Assembly (NCBI GenBank): GCA_036244855.1
Contig: BQKZ01001850.1
Coordinates: 17,744 to 81,743 of the forward strand
Source of the DNA: Temnopleurus reevesii
Taxonomy: Eukaryota; Echinodermata; Echinoidea; Temnopleuroida; Temnopleuridae
Length of the DNA: 64,000 nt
Reading direction: 5' to 3'
Of this stretch, positions 32,041-44,400 are shown piece by piece. Each line of letters begins with the position of its first letter. Position 1 is the stretch's first letter. The notes beneath the pieces are model-generated. The model was not told where the DNA came from and did no database searches. It worked only from the letters and a program-made list of their open reading frames with translations. The position numbers were made by a program, and so were the translations under genes.

Positions 32041-32544
32041 TTTCTGTTATTATTGTTTTGCAAGGATTTCAACACCGTATCTACAGTCCAATTTCCTTAC
32101 ACTGTTTATCAACCTGCGGCTGACGTATAGGATGACAGTGTGGGCTGAAGCTACCCCCACCAAGATTTGCCCAATATCGGTGAAGCTTGCATTCACCATG
32201 TCTTTTGTACTAAGAATCTGCCCATGTCGCAGCACTGCCATATGGATACATGTTTCTATAGTTTATAATGTGTTAGCCATCCAGGATCTTTGCTCCAAAG
32301 TCACCATATGGCAGATGACAAAAAGAAATGCAAGCAGTCAAACCAACTGTTCGTTAAACAGTGCCAGTTAAATTAATTCAAGAAGATCATTCAAAGAGCA
32401 AGTGCTTGGTTATTCAAATTGCATGAACACGAATCTGATATGCCTTGATTCATTTATTTTATTTGAAAATACTAATTATCATATTTTTCTTCTATGAACT
32501 ACATGTGCTGTATAAGTAAATAATTTAGGATACAAAATTGCAGG

Positions 32545-32700
32545 GAATTCACTAAATTTGAGACCTTTTCACTCATTATTGAAGTTTAACTCCTCTTCAC
32601 ATTTTGAAAAATTATTATACAAGTCTATAGACATTCTAATGAGTGAAAATTTTAGCAAATTCATGGTCGCGAAATTCATGAAAATGTCAGCTTATATAGT
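32545..32700. repeat. Interspersed repeat, copy 1 (second copy 35625-35790)
   Basis: Shared words GAATTCACTAAATTTGAGAC / GAATTCACTGAATTTCAGAC, CCTTTTCAC and GAGTG(A/G)AAATTTTAGC. The second copy lies in intron 1 of the SLC15A gene just after exon 1. Confidence 0.5.
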
Positions 32701-32861
32701 CTAACCTTTAATTACGTATATGCTGGAGGTTGTATAAATTGCATTATTAATTGGCCAGCTGTTTGAGTAATTGATCATGAAATTGATTAGGCGATCCATC
32801 GCTTATGAATTAGCTGCCGGAGCCGAGAAGACACCTGACTTTCCTGATTCTGAATAGACTT

Positions 32862-33660
32862 AAAGCCCAAGAAAAGTTTTGGTAGAAGCAAATATTTTTA
32901 TCGCCAGATTTTTTCTTCAAAGGACAACTTTTCATGCACAAAATTGGATGAAAATTTCAGAATTTTATTGTTGTGTATACCTTTTTATAATTCTATTGTC
33001 AAATCTTGGAAATAACTTTGTATATGGGTACACACGCGTAATTATTTCTCCATAGACCCGTGTGTTATTTGGCCTTTTAAAAAAATTCATATAAAATCGG
33101 CTGTAGATTAGGTCGACAAGTGCTTGGTAGCAATGGAAAGGAAATTTTATGGGCTTTCTTATTCTGCATTCAAAACTACCTCTTGACCAGCTCATTTTTG
33201 AGCAATTTCCACTTACATAGCAACATGACGTGCATCAATAAATTCCATACCCCTAATGAGGTAAATTGAATCTATCTTTAGAGGTGTTAAGTAGTTCCAG
33301 AAATTGAAAATTTTTGGGTCCCCCTTTTGATAAAGAAAGGTCATATATTCATTTACTAATATCCATAATTAAATAATCACTCGTTCACATCTATTAACAT
33401 TAATCCATAATAGCTGAACTGCTATGGGTTGCCTAGGGGTCTATTTTTCATACGCAAAAGTGATTCACCCATAATTACGCGTGTGTAACCATATATGCTC
33501 AATAACAAGCAAAATATAACCAAGAGAGGGCGCTAAGTATGATGTAACAGTCGAGAATCGTTTGTAAAAAGTACAATATGGTCTCAAAATGTGTATAAGA
33601 ATTATATGTCATGATAAACATCCAAAAAATTCACATTTCTTAATCTTCACCAAAACTATA
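32862..33660. mobile_element. MITE copy 2, interrupted by a second element
   Basis: Same element as 3675-4196 (starts AAAGCCCAAGAAAAGTTTTG, ends AAAACTATACTTG), but the interior is split by the 464 bp insertion at 33027-33490. The uninterrupted copy in the GPCR intron shows the pre-insertion sequence. Confidence 0.75.
33027..33490. mobile_element. Nested TIR element inserted in the MITE
   Basis: Ends GGTACACACGCGTAATTATT and (reverse) GGTTACACACGCGTAATTAT form TIRs. TATATG flanks it on both sides (33021-33026, 33492-33497), and the empty site in copy 1 has a single TATATG at about 3988-3993. No ORF of note. Confidence 0.75.
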
Positions 33661-33840
33661 CTTGTAAAGTGGAAACTCAGTATATTGTGCTTGGAATCAT
33701 CGAAAATTCCTTGGTGTGGCAGTAATCTCTTTATAGCGGAGTTAAAAAAAAACAATAGGTTATAAAGAGCTTGGACCAGACTCTTTACCTCTTAATATCA
33801 GATCTCTTTGTACTGAGTTACCACTGTACTGTGTAAGGAT
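33661..33840. mobile_element. Probable pogo/Tigger-like MITE remnant
   Basis: Ends AGTGGAAACTCAGTATA and TACTGAGTTACCACTGTA are inverted. Similar ends flank 61786-62140 and a fragment near 48080-48135. The end type resembles Tigger-like elements by general appearance only. Positions 33841-35409 show no gene; an A20-type run lies near 34657-34677. Confidence 0.4.
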
Positions 33841-35409
33841 AAGTTAACACAGAATTATGGTATCATCAATGAGGCAGATTGGATTGGAAATGAGTCTGTT
33901 TGGTCTAAACTCTGTTTTGAATTTAGAATAAATGACCCAGGCTGACTATGGCTTGATATACCATATACCAATCTCTTAAAGCGGTAATGTGCAGATGAAG
34001 ACTTTGAAATGTACATATTTTAGTCTTCAGCTTGTAATTTGAGCACTGGCTGATGTGGTAGGTTCACATCTATGGTAGATAACTTGTGTTGATATTTTTA
34101 TTGTAGGGAATTGCTGTCATCACAGGGATAAGATAGCTAGGAGGTGTCCTCTATGTGAAATAATACATTATGAAATATAAGACATAAGATAAGACACTTA
34201 TCAGAATACCAATTATCCTATCTCTCTTGTGTGAAATATGCTGCGCGCTGTGTTTTAATGGTGCGCAGAGGAGATAAAACAAATGTTAGGACACCAAGAT
34301 AAGGCAGGTTTCAGAATACCAATTTGGGGAAAAGATAATATTTTGAGATAAGACACCTTCCAGAAAACCGCTAAAGATAAAAACCAAGTCCATTGAGCAC
34401 TCTGAAGAGCGCGTAGAGGCGATATGAATATCATTCTTCTTCTTATCATTATTGCAGTGTTAAATAGTAGGATAAAATATGAAAAGAAATGGTTGGAACT
34501 TTAATTGCCCTGATGAGATACCGATGGTGATTTTTATGAGAGATTTAAAGCTGATTAGAAACCAATTAAGCTGCTCTTGGAAAAATTTGGTGAATAATTG
34601 TGTGATGAAAACAAAAGATTGCCTGGCTTGCAATGAAGGGGAACCTCTATTTCAGTAAAAAAAAAAAAAAAAAAAAATGTGTAAAGAAGATTTATGTCAA
34701 AATTGAATCTGTATTTCATTTGTGAAAATAGCTGCGCGTCGGTCAGTGCATAAAGATCAGTTCAGTTCCGTTCATTTTATTTCCACAAATTGATTGAAAG
34801 AACACAATAAAAGCAAGCGAAATACATGTAGAAATGTAAATGTAAAACCATTTTGTGCATTTGTTTTTCTATATATCTGCAGGTCATTCACTGTGCCTAA
34901 CATCTAGCACGTCACATGTCTTCAGAATGCTTCCATACCTTACAAACGCTGGCATAGCACCATAATAGATTAGTAGGTAATTCATATCATATCATTCCTA
35001 AATCATCTACCTGTATGTTTTAAGCATCAAATTGTGTTTTTTCAATGTGTGTCTTGATTCTTAAAAATTATGATTTTATTTCACTCACATACATATAGGT
35101 CCTATTTATTTAGATTGCATTCTAAAATTGCTTCCATGGTTCACTTTTTCTTTTTAGTTTAAAACTGGATACAGATTTAAACACATGCCTTGCAAATAAC
35201 ATCCTCTAAAAGGGTTATTGTTTGTTTCAAATGCTGCAAATGTTTTTTCATTAGCAGTTCATGAGTTTTTCATTGCATGTAACAAATCATAAAATTATAT
35301 AAATTGTCAGTATTGCCTTACATGTACACTGTACTTTGAAAATAAAGTACCGTGGGGAAAATAATAAAGGTCATGACAACAACGTCTTTCTGATGTTCAA
35401 CCCCGTTAG

Positions 35410-38400
35410 ATGACAGAATCTATCGCAGAGGAAGAATTGATACCGTTTATGATGGAGCCTGAGACAATAGAGGGAGGCACAGCCCACACAGAATCACCCT
35501 ATGCTGGTGCCGCACATAAGAGAGCTACTGCGGGTAATCTTTTCTTTCTTTTCAATCAGGGAGATGGGAGTAGTGCAAACCTGTCAATAACTGTAAAAGC
35601 AAATATTTTAGCATACATAGCATATATGTTAGTGAATTCACTGAATTTCAGACCTTTTCACAGATTAGCTACTTATTATTTTCTCATTGTGAAAGATCAT
35701 CATACATATTATGGGTATTACAATGAGTGGAAATTTTAGCGAATTCATGTTCCCAAAATTCGTGAAAAAAAATCCCAGGTGAAAACTTCTGCATGTACAA
35801 TGATATTGTAATTAAGAGAGAAAAGAATATTGTAACCTACATTTACCACGTGCATGAACAAGTATTCTCATTTTGGAAAACTTTCGTTCATTATTGAATT
35901 AGAAATATTTGAAATGTTCTAATTTTCAAAGCAGATTGTTCAGATTGTTTTACTTTCGGTATTGGCAGGAATGCTGATTTGTAACATACATTGTAAGGAG
36001 CACTGTAATGATAGTACGTGAGACTAAAAGCCATCGCACACTACATTACATGACTTTAGTCATAGAAGTCTCCTTGGTCATACGACCTTAAGACCAATTT
36101 GGCAAATACTGAAACAGGCTATGATACATCGTCTCATGTTGAGGTATTTTGTACTTGAAACTTGATGAAGTATCACGAATCAAGTAAATCGCCGTAAAAC
36201 AATGTATCATAACGTTTCTCAGTATTTGCAAAATTGGTCTTAAGGTTTATTATAAAATAGCAAGCAGGTGTTTTTTTTATTTTGATTAATCTTCATTGGT
36301 ATCTTATGCCATGAGATGTATAAAACAGAGTAAAATATTACATGTAGCTCCCAGCGATTTTCATCTGATTTTGAAATATACCTGTTGCAATGATTTTTAT
36401 CCCATCAAAATCAAGAAATTTAACATTAAAAATTGTTTTGCTGGATTTTCTTTTGGATAATTTACATTAATGTTTTATTACATATATGTACTGAATGGAT
36501 TTTGTCAAGTTTGTAATTCTGTGAAGTGTATTATATTTGGGAATCCTTTGAAGTGACCCCTTGGTTCATGCCCTTTAATAGGGTCTCCTAAACGTTCAGA
36601 GAATTGATTGAAGCATTCTTATTCATTGAAGCAGAAAGACTCTAAATATACAGAAAGAACAGTAAAGTGCATTTGAGTGTTTAATTTACTGCACTTCTAT
36701 AATGTTGCACTGTATCTGCTCTTATGGTACACTGAATGCTTTGTACACAGTTGTACACTGGAAGCGGTCTGGTTATTTTGCATAGATCATCATGATATTT
36801 GTCTAGAAACAAATCATTATCCTAGGTCTATATGATATTTTTTGCTAAGTAATATATTGAGCCTGTATGACAAGGCAGTTTCCAAGTAAGGAGATTCAAT
36901 CTGTACTCACATACTTATGTGAAATTGAGACTGTTTTAAGGAAAAAATGTTTTCTTTCCATGTGCTGTTATAGGAGAGAATGAGAATTGTAATTGCCTTT
37001 ACTTTTTGGTCTCTAAAAATATTGGCACAAAAATGTTCACTCCAATTACTTTTATGATAATATTCCATGTCAGGGTGAAATTATAATAGTTCAAACACAC
37101 ATTTACTGTCCATAGAATCTACAAAAAAATGTTTAAGATAGCAAACTAAGCTTTAGATGTGAAGAATAGATTTTCAAAATTATCTTTACACTGCATGTAT
37201 TTTTTCTTGCATACTTCAATTATCTTTACATACAATAATTAGATGTGGAAAACTAAAGTTTGAATTCGGACAGTTTGTTGAAAGCACTGTTCTTTTTAAA
37301 GGACAGAACTTTATGGGAATAGAAATTCATCTTTAATCAATATTCAAATTAGAAACATGCATTATTTTCCACTTTAAGCTGATGAGAAAATAAAAATGAC
37401 ATGTAACATCATCCAAAAGTGATTTGTTCTGAGAAAAGAAATAAAGTATACCAATGATAAGGGAGCCCTCTATCTTGAAAAACAATAAATGATTTTATAG
37501 ACCCACTACATATAACCCTGCCTATAAATTTTTCTGGTATACTTTATCCTCTCCAGGTAGTTCATTGATAGATCGTCCACAGGATCAAGCTATCAGTGGT
37601 AAAGGATGGGGGCGTGTTGGGGTAAGTGAATTAAGGGGTAATACTGTGCTTAATTTCGGGGTGAAGTTCCCCTTTGATTTCAACATTTATGGTACCAGGG
37701 GTCTGTAACATAAAAGATGCAATTAAACTTGCAATAAATATTTATCGTAAGTCTATGGCAAAACGTGTACCAAAGAGATACAAAGGCAATTAATTGCAAG
37801 ATTAATTGTATCTCTTTTATGTTACAGGTCCATGAACTCCATAATTGATAAACTGCACTTTCTGTTTGATAACGGGTAGCAATGCACAGTTCCTCAATCT
37901 AGGCCATTACAGTACCAATGAACTGTGCGTTTCACTTTCCTAAAAATAAACCTTGTATAATAAAATCTTCATAACAAAATAAAGCTCAAAGCTGAAACTC
38001 CCTGTCACCCTTCATACCCAATGTACAAGTATGTCATTTTGAACAAAGAACCCTACACCAATGTTCAAGTGAGATTTCAGTATCAATGATGTAATTTTTT
38101 TTCTGTGATTGTCATGCTGTGTTATCTCTTGCGATCTCTGGAATGTATCGAAATAATCAATGCTAACTTTATATGTTTGGTCACAGAAATTTATGACTGG
38201 CAAGTCTGGATTTCCCAAAAGTGTTTTCTTCATTGTCGGGACAGAGTTCTGCGAGAGATTTTCTTTCTATGGCATGAAAGGTAATTTATTCTCTTCTCCT
38301 ATTTTCATTCTATATGATGCTACATGTAATTCTAAGTTCAGGTGGATCTGATGAAGTGGAATCATATAATTTTGCAGATGTTATTTGCTGGGTTCTTTTT

Positions 38401-41400
38401 ATTTGCTTTCATTGTAAACCAGTAAACCAAAGATCAAATTCTGTCAATTTGATATTTTCACATGTTCAAAATTGGTAATGGTTATAATTAATGAGCTGAA
38501 TTAATACAGAGATGCCTAATATTACTGAATATTTAATATCAGAAATTAGAAAGCAGATTTACAAACAGATGCCCAAAATATTTTATTGTGAGCACTGAAT
38601 TTACAGAAGAACACATCTTATAAATATGATGTAAAAGTTGACAAGGCTGTTTTGAAACATTATAACTAGAGGCCTGTTTAGATCTTTGTTCTCCTAAGTT
38701 ATCATATTTTATGATACAGCCATCTTAGTGATGTAATTAATCAATATCCTCCTCTGGGTGACAACACATTCACATCAGTTTTACATTTTCTAGATATAAC
38801 GAGGGATTTGTTTAGTTTTGTTTTGTTGTATGAGCAGAGCCCCGTAACATAAAGGTTTGCGATTAATTGCTTATCTTCTAGCGATTGATATCAATCGCAA
38901 GTCTATGGCAAATCATGTACTAAAGTTTGCAATCGATTGCAAAATCAAATAACGATTAATCGCAAATCTTTATGTTACGGGGCCCTGATGCAGCCATTTT
39001 AGTGAACTACCTCACCAACATTTTCCTTGATGACAACACATGTACATGTACAGCAGTACAGCAGTGTTCCATTTGTTTTAATGCTAATTTTGAACATGTA
39101 CATTTTGAGCCTTACTAGAGCCTTGCACTTTTCGTTTTGTTGTAATTTGCCCTGCAGCCATTTTGGTGATCTACCTCACCAACATTCTCCTACTTAGTGA
39201 TAACACATCAACAGCAGTGTTCCATTCCTTCAATATGCTATGCTACTTTTCACCAATCTTTGGTGCTATGATAGCTGATGGATGGTTAGGAAAATACCGG
39301 TGAGTGCCATAAGATTTCTTCCTTCAGCAAGAGATATGTCCCCAATTTGCTACGCTCAATCAAGAGTTGTGCTTCAGAAAGCTGTTCGTAGAGGAATGCA
39401 CGACTTTACGAACGAGTGGTGACCGTTTCCTGCTCTCAGTGCTAGCCCGTGATGCTGAATCACACCTAATAAAGGGTCACCAGTTGTTTGTAGAGTCATG
39501 CGTAGATGTAGGAACAGCTTTGTGAATCACAACCCACCAGGTGATGTTAATTGTTCCTGACAGGAATTTTATCCCTTTATGTTGCAAAAGAGCTCGTTCA
39601 TCTGCATGTAAAAATTTCAGCCACTTAATAATGCACAGAGCGTTTTTAGACATTTGTATTTAACACAATGTAAATGTAATCTTTCATATTATCAATGAAT
39701 CAGAATCTACAGAAGCTCCCATCCCTCAAAGTTTGATACCTAGCGTGTGTAACAAGAATTTACAATCAATCAGTTTACTAAATAGATTCAAATTTATGCC
39801 TGTTTCTTGCCAACAAAGTTTAAGTTATGTGGTATTTCTTAAAACAGATAGTAACAATTGAACTAATATACTTTGAATTCAGTGTGAGTACATTACTTGT
39901 TGCTGCATCGGGCAATCCTCAGGAATACTTTAGGGTTGTCAAGAACAAAATCTGTAGATAGAGAATGCATACAGTTTGCATCTCTTTTAAACCCACCTAT
40001 TGCAAATCAATTTCAAATCCTCTGAAAATTCTGAAGAGCATTCTGATTGATTCATGCTCCTTATGTTTTTTATTATTAGTGAACAGTGAATATATTTGCC
40101 TCCAGCTTTCTGTCAATAACATTTTTCTCAGATATCCCCTCATCTTATAGGGATTTATTGTATTCCATTGGACTTGTTTTTTTTTATGATGATAACGATT
40201 TTAATATTGTTTTGTTTGTAGGACCATTGTTTACATTGCTCAGATCTACATGATAGGGAATGCCGTCATGTGCTTCACTGCACTTCCTCCTCAAACTACA
40301 GGACATCCAGAACTGTAAGTAATACAAATCATCACACTGTGAGATCTCTTATTTGTTAAACTCCTACTCTCAACACAAAAAATAGCTTGAAAATTTAGGC
40401 TGACTAGTGCAGCTGTAGTCATTAAAGTGATGTTATTTCACCTTCTGATAAAGTCATTAATGGTTGTTTTCAATTGGGAAAGCTAGTTACAGTAAAAGTA
40501 CATCAATATTGCCTTGTGGCATTCAACTGCTGTATTAGATAAAATTGTCATTGGGGTTGTATCTTCGCTAATTTTGCTACCCTGAATTCACTTAGACTTT
40601 TACTAATTATCACACCCAGCATACTTGTGTACAATGATATTTCAAAATGTGAAAATAACAAACCTCTGGTTGTAAATATATCTGAAATTTAAAGAATATG
40701 TTTAAATACCTATACACTAAAATATTGGCTTATACAGTAAGGTATAAGGAAGTTCGGTGCTCTCCTGGCACTTTGCCGTTTGAGTGTCAAACACATCTGA
40801 AGGTTGAAGCCGTAAATAATATTCTCAGATTGATACATGTCTTTAAAGTTCAATTTCTCTCTGCAATTCATTTTGAGGTATCAAAATCACACTTGACATA
40901 CTCTTGTTTCCATTTTGTCAGGGTTGGTCCAATGATAGGTTTACTCCTGATTGGACTAGGAACAGGAGGAATCAAGCCTTGTGTGGCTGCGTTCGGTGGA
41001 GACCAGTTTAAACCGGAACAGGTTGGTTCATTATCTGTTCATAGCTTACATATTTGCTCCTGGATCATAACTGAGGAAAAGGAATATCAAGCATTATCCT
41101 GTGAGAAAAAAATTGATATAAAATTCCTTTAAGAAAGGTTCATTCCAAGTGTAAGTTGTTTTTATATATTTTTCTAAAAATGTTTTTATAATTTGTTAAT
41201 GTTGTTTTATAATCTGTTTTTTTTTTATAGATATTTTGTTTATGTTGGGCACTTTGCGATAATGTTAACACAAAAATTAACAAAAAAAAACTAGATTTAA
41301 GAATGGAACAACATACAAAGTATCCTGAGGGATACCAAGGTACATTGTATATGCATTTAATTTTAGTGAATTCCAGCCGTGATGAATGAAGAATTTGATT

Positions 41401-44400
41401 TTATTCTGTAAAAAAATCAAGCTCTCTTCCTTATCTCTATCTTTATACAATCTGGATGTACCGGTAGTTACATTGATCAACTATTTTATGAAGTGTACTT
41501 TTGACATTGATCTTTTTAAAAAAGTAAAATAAATTAATTGAATTTTGAATCGGATTGAATTGAATGACAATAACTTGTTATTGCAGGTCTGGAATGAAAC
41601 ACAAACTGATGACATTTTACAATCATTTATTCCTCTAGGAAAAGGAAATCCAGCGATTTTTCTCAGTGTTCTACTTCTCCATCAACTGTGGTAGTTTTAT
41701 CTCTACATTTGTGACTCCAATCCTTCGTCATGATGTGCAGTGTTTTGGCAATGATTGTTACGCTCTTGCCTTTGGCGTCCCAGCAGCTCTCATGGGGGTT
41801 GCAATCAGTAAGTTTGAATATCATCCATGGCTGACATCGCGTGTATTCTTTAGTGCTACCCCAAAATGGAAGTTTGAGAGAGGACTTTCAGGAACGTGTA
41901 CTGCTCTAGCGTGTATGCCATGTTAAAAAAGCATGAATATCCGCTGATGATTTTGCCAAAATGCTTCTGCTACTAATTTGCCAAGCAAGAGCTTGAATAG
42001 TTGAGCGATGTTTTGCACTGTGTACTTATGTAGATCTGGGCAGTGGTTCACCAAGTTACAAAAGACTTTGAGAATGACTGTAAGAATGACTGGTATCAGT
42101 TCTTGTGTTTGATACACGTAATATTATAATCATTACACGCAATAACTGATACTAGTTGTTCCAAAAGTAGTTCATAAAATCCTCCTTACCTTGGTGAAAC
42201 ATCTCTGTGATTTGATTAACGTTCATGATCTTCACCACTCTCTGGAATTCCAATTGCAGCAAGTAAGTATTCACTCAACAACATGGGGCAAATGCCCATG
42301 AAATATTTATACATTATAATACAATGTATCTACCACAAAATATCTCCACTGACTTTGTACAATAATAATAATAATAATACACGGCTTTTATATAGCGCTT
42401 ATCAACTCTTCATTAGAATTCTCTAAGCGCTCTACAATTGCATTTGTATTTACGTTTGCCATTTCTATGTTCCTTTTTGCCAAATAATCACATTTCTTAA
42501 TATCCTCAGAATTTTTGCAGCTTAGTTTATTTAAAAAAAATTTGTTCCCTTCTACCCTTACAGTCATATTTATATTTGGGCGCTACTTTTATCACACCAA
42601 TCCTCCAACTGGCAACGTTGTTGGTGAAGTGGTAAAGGCAGCAGCAGTAAGTAGTTCTCTTTGTCATCCATTTCTGCTGTATATGATAGAATTCAATGCA
42701 TTCAAACTTGTCTTTAATGGCACCCACCTGTCTATAGCGACCACCTAAATTCATTCCCTTCATATACAAATTTGTGGCCTCTTTGACTGTTTTTTCTATT
42801 TTTAGCAAAGGAAATACAAAATAAATCATAGCCCATTATTAAGTTCCTTAGACATATAATTTTTTTGTATAATATCATTCATTCCACAAACTTCTATAAT
42901 TTTCATTTATCAATGCATTAAATTGTTAAGTTTTATTTGCACAGGGTTGCCTCATCAATATTGGTATTTTTCATATATAGTTTGTAAGCAAAATAGAAAT
43001 AAAGTATAGGAATATATATCATTCTAGCCCTAGGTTTGTTTGTGTACTGCGTCCAGTAACATTTAATTCAATATATTCCTTTTTATACCTCTCCAGTTTG
43101 CAGTGAAGAATCGTTTCCAGAATAGAAAAGGCACAGAAAAGAAAGATCATTGGCTTGATTGGGCAGAAGAAAAGTATGGTGTAAGTTTCACACCTACATG
43201 TAATGTTTGAATTTCTTATGTTCCTATTTTTTGACGCCTTTGTATTGTCTTTTATTGTATACTATAAAATTTGAGCTAGTTATGCGACATCTACTTACAT
43301 GTAGACTACATGTAAGTTGAAATTTCACTATAGATTTGCTGAAACTCATCCTAAAAACTCATCCTAAAAAATGAATACCAAACTAGACGGAGGAAAAATG
43401 TTTTGATAAGGTAACTTGCAAATATTAGAAAGAATACCTTGCCAAAATATATTTTTAGGGTATGATCTTAATATATAATTATTTTTAGTTCCATGGAAAT
43501 CAGTTAAAAGTGATTAGATTGATATGAATTTTACATTGGATTGCATTATTCAAATAAGTTATTCCTCCGTAGGATGAATGATTTAGGGTAACTCTCTCTT
43601 TTTCACTGTTCCAGAATACTTCAAGATTTTATATGCAGTCCTCATTTTCATTTATTTGCCGTAATGATGTTTGTATGGCTTACTTTTAATTTTTTTATAT
43701 TTAGAAATATTTTATATGTTTATCGTAAATTTACACTGCTTACAGTTAACATTTGAAATGTGTATTTTTTCAGATCAATTTATGAAATTTGATTGACATT
43801 TGTTTGAATCTACACAGAGTGAATTGATAGAGGACATCAAGATTCTACTTCATGTTCTGTTTATCTTCATCCCGTTGCCATTTTTCTGGGCTTTGTTTGA
43901 CCAACAAGGATCTCGCTGGACTCTACAAGCTGAACATATGAACGGCAGACTGGTAAAATTATTTGAGCCCATTTTATAATCAATTCAGAGAGGGAATTGC
44001 TCGAAACTTGTTATTAATTGCAAATTAAAGGCAAATCAGTTGCAAATTGCTACATGTATTTTCATTCATGCATATCTGTGTTCTTTACAAGGTGCACATA
44101 AAACAAGGATTTTGATTGGTGCATGCTGATGTACTGCAACTTATCGTTGATTGTGAGTTTAAAGCAACACCCTCATAATCAAATAATAGGCATTAGTCAT
44201 TTGCACTTGCTCGGCTTTATGAATGGAATACTGTGGCACAAGATTCAAAGTATGATTTTTTTTTAATTTTCTCAATTGACCCGTTTGTTTAATGCCTTCA
44301 AACATATCTTTGATCATATTTTACGATTTCATAATTTCATGCAGGTCACCAAGCTTTTTTTTTAAGACTACATACATGTACCACCTGTCAGCATAGTATT

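Noticed and set aside
32024..32371. 115-codon plus-strand frame and the 63-codon frame opposite
   Set aside because: Next to a LINE/SINE tail; neither frame has a recognisable domain, and overlapping open frames on both strands suggest composition rather than coding.
35534..35739. Continuation of the transporter's first frame to 35739
   Set aside because: The frame runs past a good donor (CGG|GTAATC) into an interspersed repeat; splicing to 37557 restores the family-like protein.
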